DNA from: JAQBYK01 sp964499425
Lineage (GTDB): Bacteria > Patescibacteriota > Gracilibacteria > UBA1369 > LOWO2-01-FULL-3
Length of the DNA stretch: 14,103 bases
Assembly: GCA_964499425.1 (NCBI GenBank)
Contig: CAZCLD010000034.1
Location: 1-14,103, forward strand
Direction of reading: 5' to 3'
Shown here: in pieces, positions 12,870 through 14,103 of the stretch
How positions within the stretch are numbered: the first letter of the stretch is position 1
Layout of the letters: every line of letters begins with the position of its first letter
Notes under the pieces: generated by a model
What the model was told of the DNA's origin: nothing
The model's input: the letters and a program-made list of their open reading frames with translations, nothing else
The model's database searches: none
Translations under genes and position numbers: made by a program

Positions 12870-13265
12870 ATGAAATCTAAAAGTCAAATTATCAAGCAGA
12901 CGCTTCTAGTGTTTGGTTTGATGGTTGGTGCTATCAGTCTGTTCTCTGTGCTTCCTGTGGCAAGTGCAGTTGGGCTACTTGATACTGGTGACAATCCAGA
13001 GGTAATTGGCGCTGCTACAGGAGGAGAAACTTCTCTAAGAGGACTCATCCTGACACTTGTTAACTACTTCCTAGGATTTCTAGGTCTCCTTGCTGTAATC
13101 ATGATTATCTATGGAGGTGTCAGCTATGTCACTTCTGCTGGTAATGATGAAGCTGTAGGAAAGGCTAAAAAGATCATCATGTATGCCATCATCGGTATCA
13201 TCTTGATCTTACTATCTTTCGTACTAGTAAGAGCAGTACTTGGAGCCGGAACGGGCACTGAATAA
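12870..13265 (+). CDS. TrbC/VirB2-like pilin-type membrane protein
   Basis: A 131-residue protein with a signal peptide (residues 1 to about 33: basic head, hydrophobic core, cleavage motif VASA). A short polar stretch with Gly/Thr follows, then two membrane helices: about 58-82 (LILTLVNYFLGFLGLLAVIMIIYGG) and about 102-124 (IIMYAIIGIILILLSFVLVRAV). They are joined by the polar loop SYVTSAGNDEAVGKAKKI. This arrangement is that of the VirB2/TrbC pilin superfamily, whose subunits sit in the membrane as helical hairpins before assembly. Short homologues with the same AGNDE..GKAKKI loop are common in Patescibacteria, where their role is unsettled. No secretion-system gene lies in the window. The gene has its own strong promoter and ends before a bidirectional terminator, so it is a single-gene unit that may be highly expressed. 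Confidence 0.8.
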   Translation: MKSKSQIIKQTLLVFGLMVGAISLFSVLPVASAVGLLDTGDNPEVIGAATGGETSLRGLILTLVNYFLGFLGLLAVIMIIYGGVSYVTSAGNDEAVGKAKKIIMYAIIGIILILLSFVLVRAVLGAGTGTE

Positions 13266-13332
13266 CAATTCGAGCGAGCATAAGCGAGCGAGAACAATGT
13301 CCGAAACGTAGAATAAATTTAATTGACCGCTT

Positions 13333-13358
13333 AAAAGCCCCGCTTTGTCGGGGCTTTT
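13333..13358. terminator. Bidirectional intrinsic terminator
   Basis: A perfect 10-bp stem, AAAAGCCCCG and CGGGGCTTTT, around the loop CTTTGT. Flanking A and T runs make it work in both directions. It lies between the ends of the pilin-like gene (+) and the PRC-barrel gene (-), so both probably use it. A separate 10-bp palindrome, GGAGGCCTCC, follows at 13367-13376. Confidence 0.93.
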
Positions 13359-13378
13359 ACTTATCTGGAGGCCTCCGC

Positions 13379-13903
13379 CTACCCTGCTGCCATTTCTTCA
13401 AGTACCACGGCACCCTTCTTAACTTCTTCCTTAACTTTCGTATTATCTTTGATCACGATCTTTTCAGGCAAAATCTCAATGATATTCTTCGCAGAAATAA
13501 TTCTACTTTCATACCTTACAAGCCCTAGTATTCCTTTAGATAAATATAGCTTCTGCAACATCAAGCTATTACTGTTAACAGAAAAATCATTCACCTTACC
13601 GAGCTTCTGCCCATCTTTAGTTTCTACTTTATTGTGAAAAATCTTCACACCCCTCTTTTGTACTTCCGCAATTCGAATAACTTCGTTCCCCTCAATAATG
13701 CTGTCTCCATTGTGTATCCGAATAACTTCTTTCCATGAAATAATATCGAAAGGAACAATAATAAGATTCTTGCTTAGATTTACCACGAAAGCCAATAGCT
13801 TACCGTTTTCAGGGTCAACAATCAGATCTTTTACAGTAGTAAGGGGTCGGATGCCATCATCGTAAACAGGTGTCCCAACGATTTTTGAGTAAAGTCTTTC
13901 CAC
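13379..13903 (-). CDS. Protein with two PRC-barrel domains
   Basis: A 174-residue soluble protein. The first PRC barrel spans about residues 3-75 (IVGTPVYDDG, TVKDLIVDPENGKLLAFVV, the usual opening of the fold). The second spans about 85-155 (GVKIFHNKVETKDGQKLGKVNDFSVN, then LVRYESRIISAKNIIEIL). A charged tail follows (KVKEEVKKGAVVLEEMAAG). PRC barrels occur in RNA-processing factors (RimM), photosynthetic reaction-centre H subunits and many small proteins of unknown role, so no specific function is assigned. The frame is open to a TTG at 13921, but that codon overlaps an upstream TATAAT (13910-13915). GTG 13903 lies exactly six bases after this -10 box and immediately precedes the domain. 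The mRNA may therefore be leaderless. It ends next to the shared terminator. Confidence 0.85.
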   Translation of the reverse strand: MERLYSKIVGTPVYDDGIRPLTTVKDLIVDPENGKLLAFVVNLSKNLIIVPFDIISWKEVIRIHNGDSIIEGNEVIRIAEVQKRGVKIFHNKVETKDGQKLGKVNDFSVNSNSLMLQKLYLSKGILGLVRYESRIISAKNIIEILPEKIVIKDNTKVKEEVKKGAVVLEEMAAG

Positions 13904-13909
13904 GGGGCA

Positions 13910-13915
13910 ATTATA
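13910..13915 (-). promoter_or_regulatory. -10 box (TATAAT) placed for a leaderless PRC-barrel transcript
   Basis: A perfect TATAAT on the minus strand, six bases before GTG 13903. The -35 position at 17 bases is AAGAGG, a poor match. It decides the start codon: the longer TTG start at 13921 would lie upstream of the transcript. Confidence 0.5.
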
Positions 13916-13936
13916 ACCCAATACACTAAAAACCTC

Positions 13937-13965
13937 TTAACAATAATCATTTTATTGGATAGAAT
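13937..13965 (+). promoter_or_regulatory. Promoter for tRNA-Pro
   Basis: -35 TTAACA at 13937-13942, 17-base spacer, -10 TAGAAT at 13960-13965. Transcription would begin near 13972, about 11 bases before the tRNA. It is divergent from the PRC-barrel promoter. Confidence 0.7.
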
Positions 13966-13982
13966 CTCCAAGAAACAAATAT

Positions 13983-14059
13983 CGGGGTGTAGCTCAGTTG
14001 GCTAGAGTGCGCGCTTTGGGAGCGTGAGGCCGGAGGTTCGAGTCCTCTCACCCCGACCA
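13983..14059 (+). tRNA. tRNA-Pro (anticodon UGG), CCA encoded
   Basis: Full cloverleaf: acceptor CGGGGTG/CACCCCG, D-arm GCTC..GAGT, anticodon stem CGCGC/GCGTG around loop TTTGGGA (anticodon TGG), T-arm GGAGG TTCGAGT CCTCT, discriminator A and genomic CCA at 14057-14059. The C1-G72 end pair is typical of bacterial tRNA-Pro. Confidence 0.96.
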
Positions 14060-14064
14060 GATGA

Positions 14065-14100
14065 AACTTTCAGATTTTTGCGCCGAAAGTTGATTTTTAT
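14065..14100 (+). terminator. Probable intrinsic terminator after tRNA-Pro
   Basis: AACTTTC (14065-14071) pairs with GAAAGTT (14085-14091) across a 13-base loop, followed by a T-rich run to the window end. The stem is short and A/T-rich, so this is less certain than the one at 13333. Confidence 0.55.
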
Positions 14101-14103
14101 TTT

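Noticed and set aside
13367..13376. GGAGGCCTCC palindrome as an operator
   Set aside because: It sits after a terminator between two gene ends, with no promoter nearby; a 10-bp palindrome alone is weak evidence.

Overview
The window looks like a compact chromosome segment from an uncultured bacterium, most plausibly the Patescibacteria (Candidate Phyla Radiation), perhaps a metabolically fuller lineage such as Peregrinibacteria. This is an inference from three things: very short or overlapping gene junctions, a TrbC/VirB2-type mini-pilin with a short motif (AGNDEAVGKAKKI) that I associate with that group, and almost no Shine-Dalgarno sequences. Promoters are of sigma70 type (TTGACA / TATAAT) and the genetic code is standard, with TGA used as a stop. 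No mobile element, CRISPR array or integrase is visible.

Layout. (1) Positions 2-4278, + strand: a branched-chain amino acid operon, ilvD (5' end cut off by the window), ilvC, ilvB and ilvN. The first junction is tight and the next two overlap. Together the enzymes take pyruvate or 2-oxobutyrate to the 2-keto acids of valine and isoleucine. (2) 4288-5001, - strand: an unknown protein made of two tandem copies of one domain, possibly winged-helix, with a strong promoter. Divergent from it is a GT-A glycosyltransferase resembling glucosyl/mannosylglycerate-type synthases (5128-6114, +). (3) 6105-7404, - strand: yajQ preceded by a Pro/Ala/Lys-rich low-complexity protein. (4) 7502-10339, + strand: a 945-residue protein whose C-terminal part carries what looks like the signature of the glutamine-synthetase-fold amidoligases. 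It is transcribed divergently from the Pro-rich gene, from promoters that overlap physically. (5) 10356-11552, - strand: a eukaryote-like uridine phosphorylase behind tRNA-Thr(UGU). (6) 11553-11899: a non-coding stretch with the tRNA promoter, a partial copy of the tRNA 5' end, and a 28-bp stem-loop. (7) 11900-13265, + strand: murB and a pilin-like membrane peptide, closed by a bidirectional terminator shared with a PRC-barrel gene on the - strand (13379-13903). (8) 13983-14059, + strand: tRNA-Pro(UGG) with its promoter and a probable terminator.

The best candidate for something undescribed is the divergent pair at 6625-10339, a putative amidoligase beside a lysine-rich, Gly-Gly-ending disordered protein. 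The second is a recurring pattern in which a -10 box sits exactly six bases before the start codon (yajQ, murB, PRC-barrel gene), suggesting leaderless mRNAs. Several starts were set from promoter positions rather than from the longest open frame.
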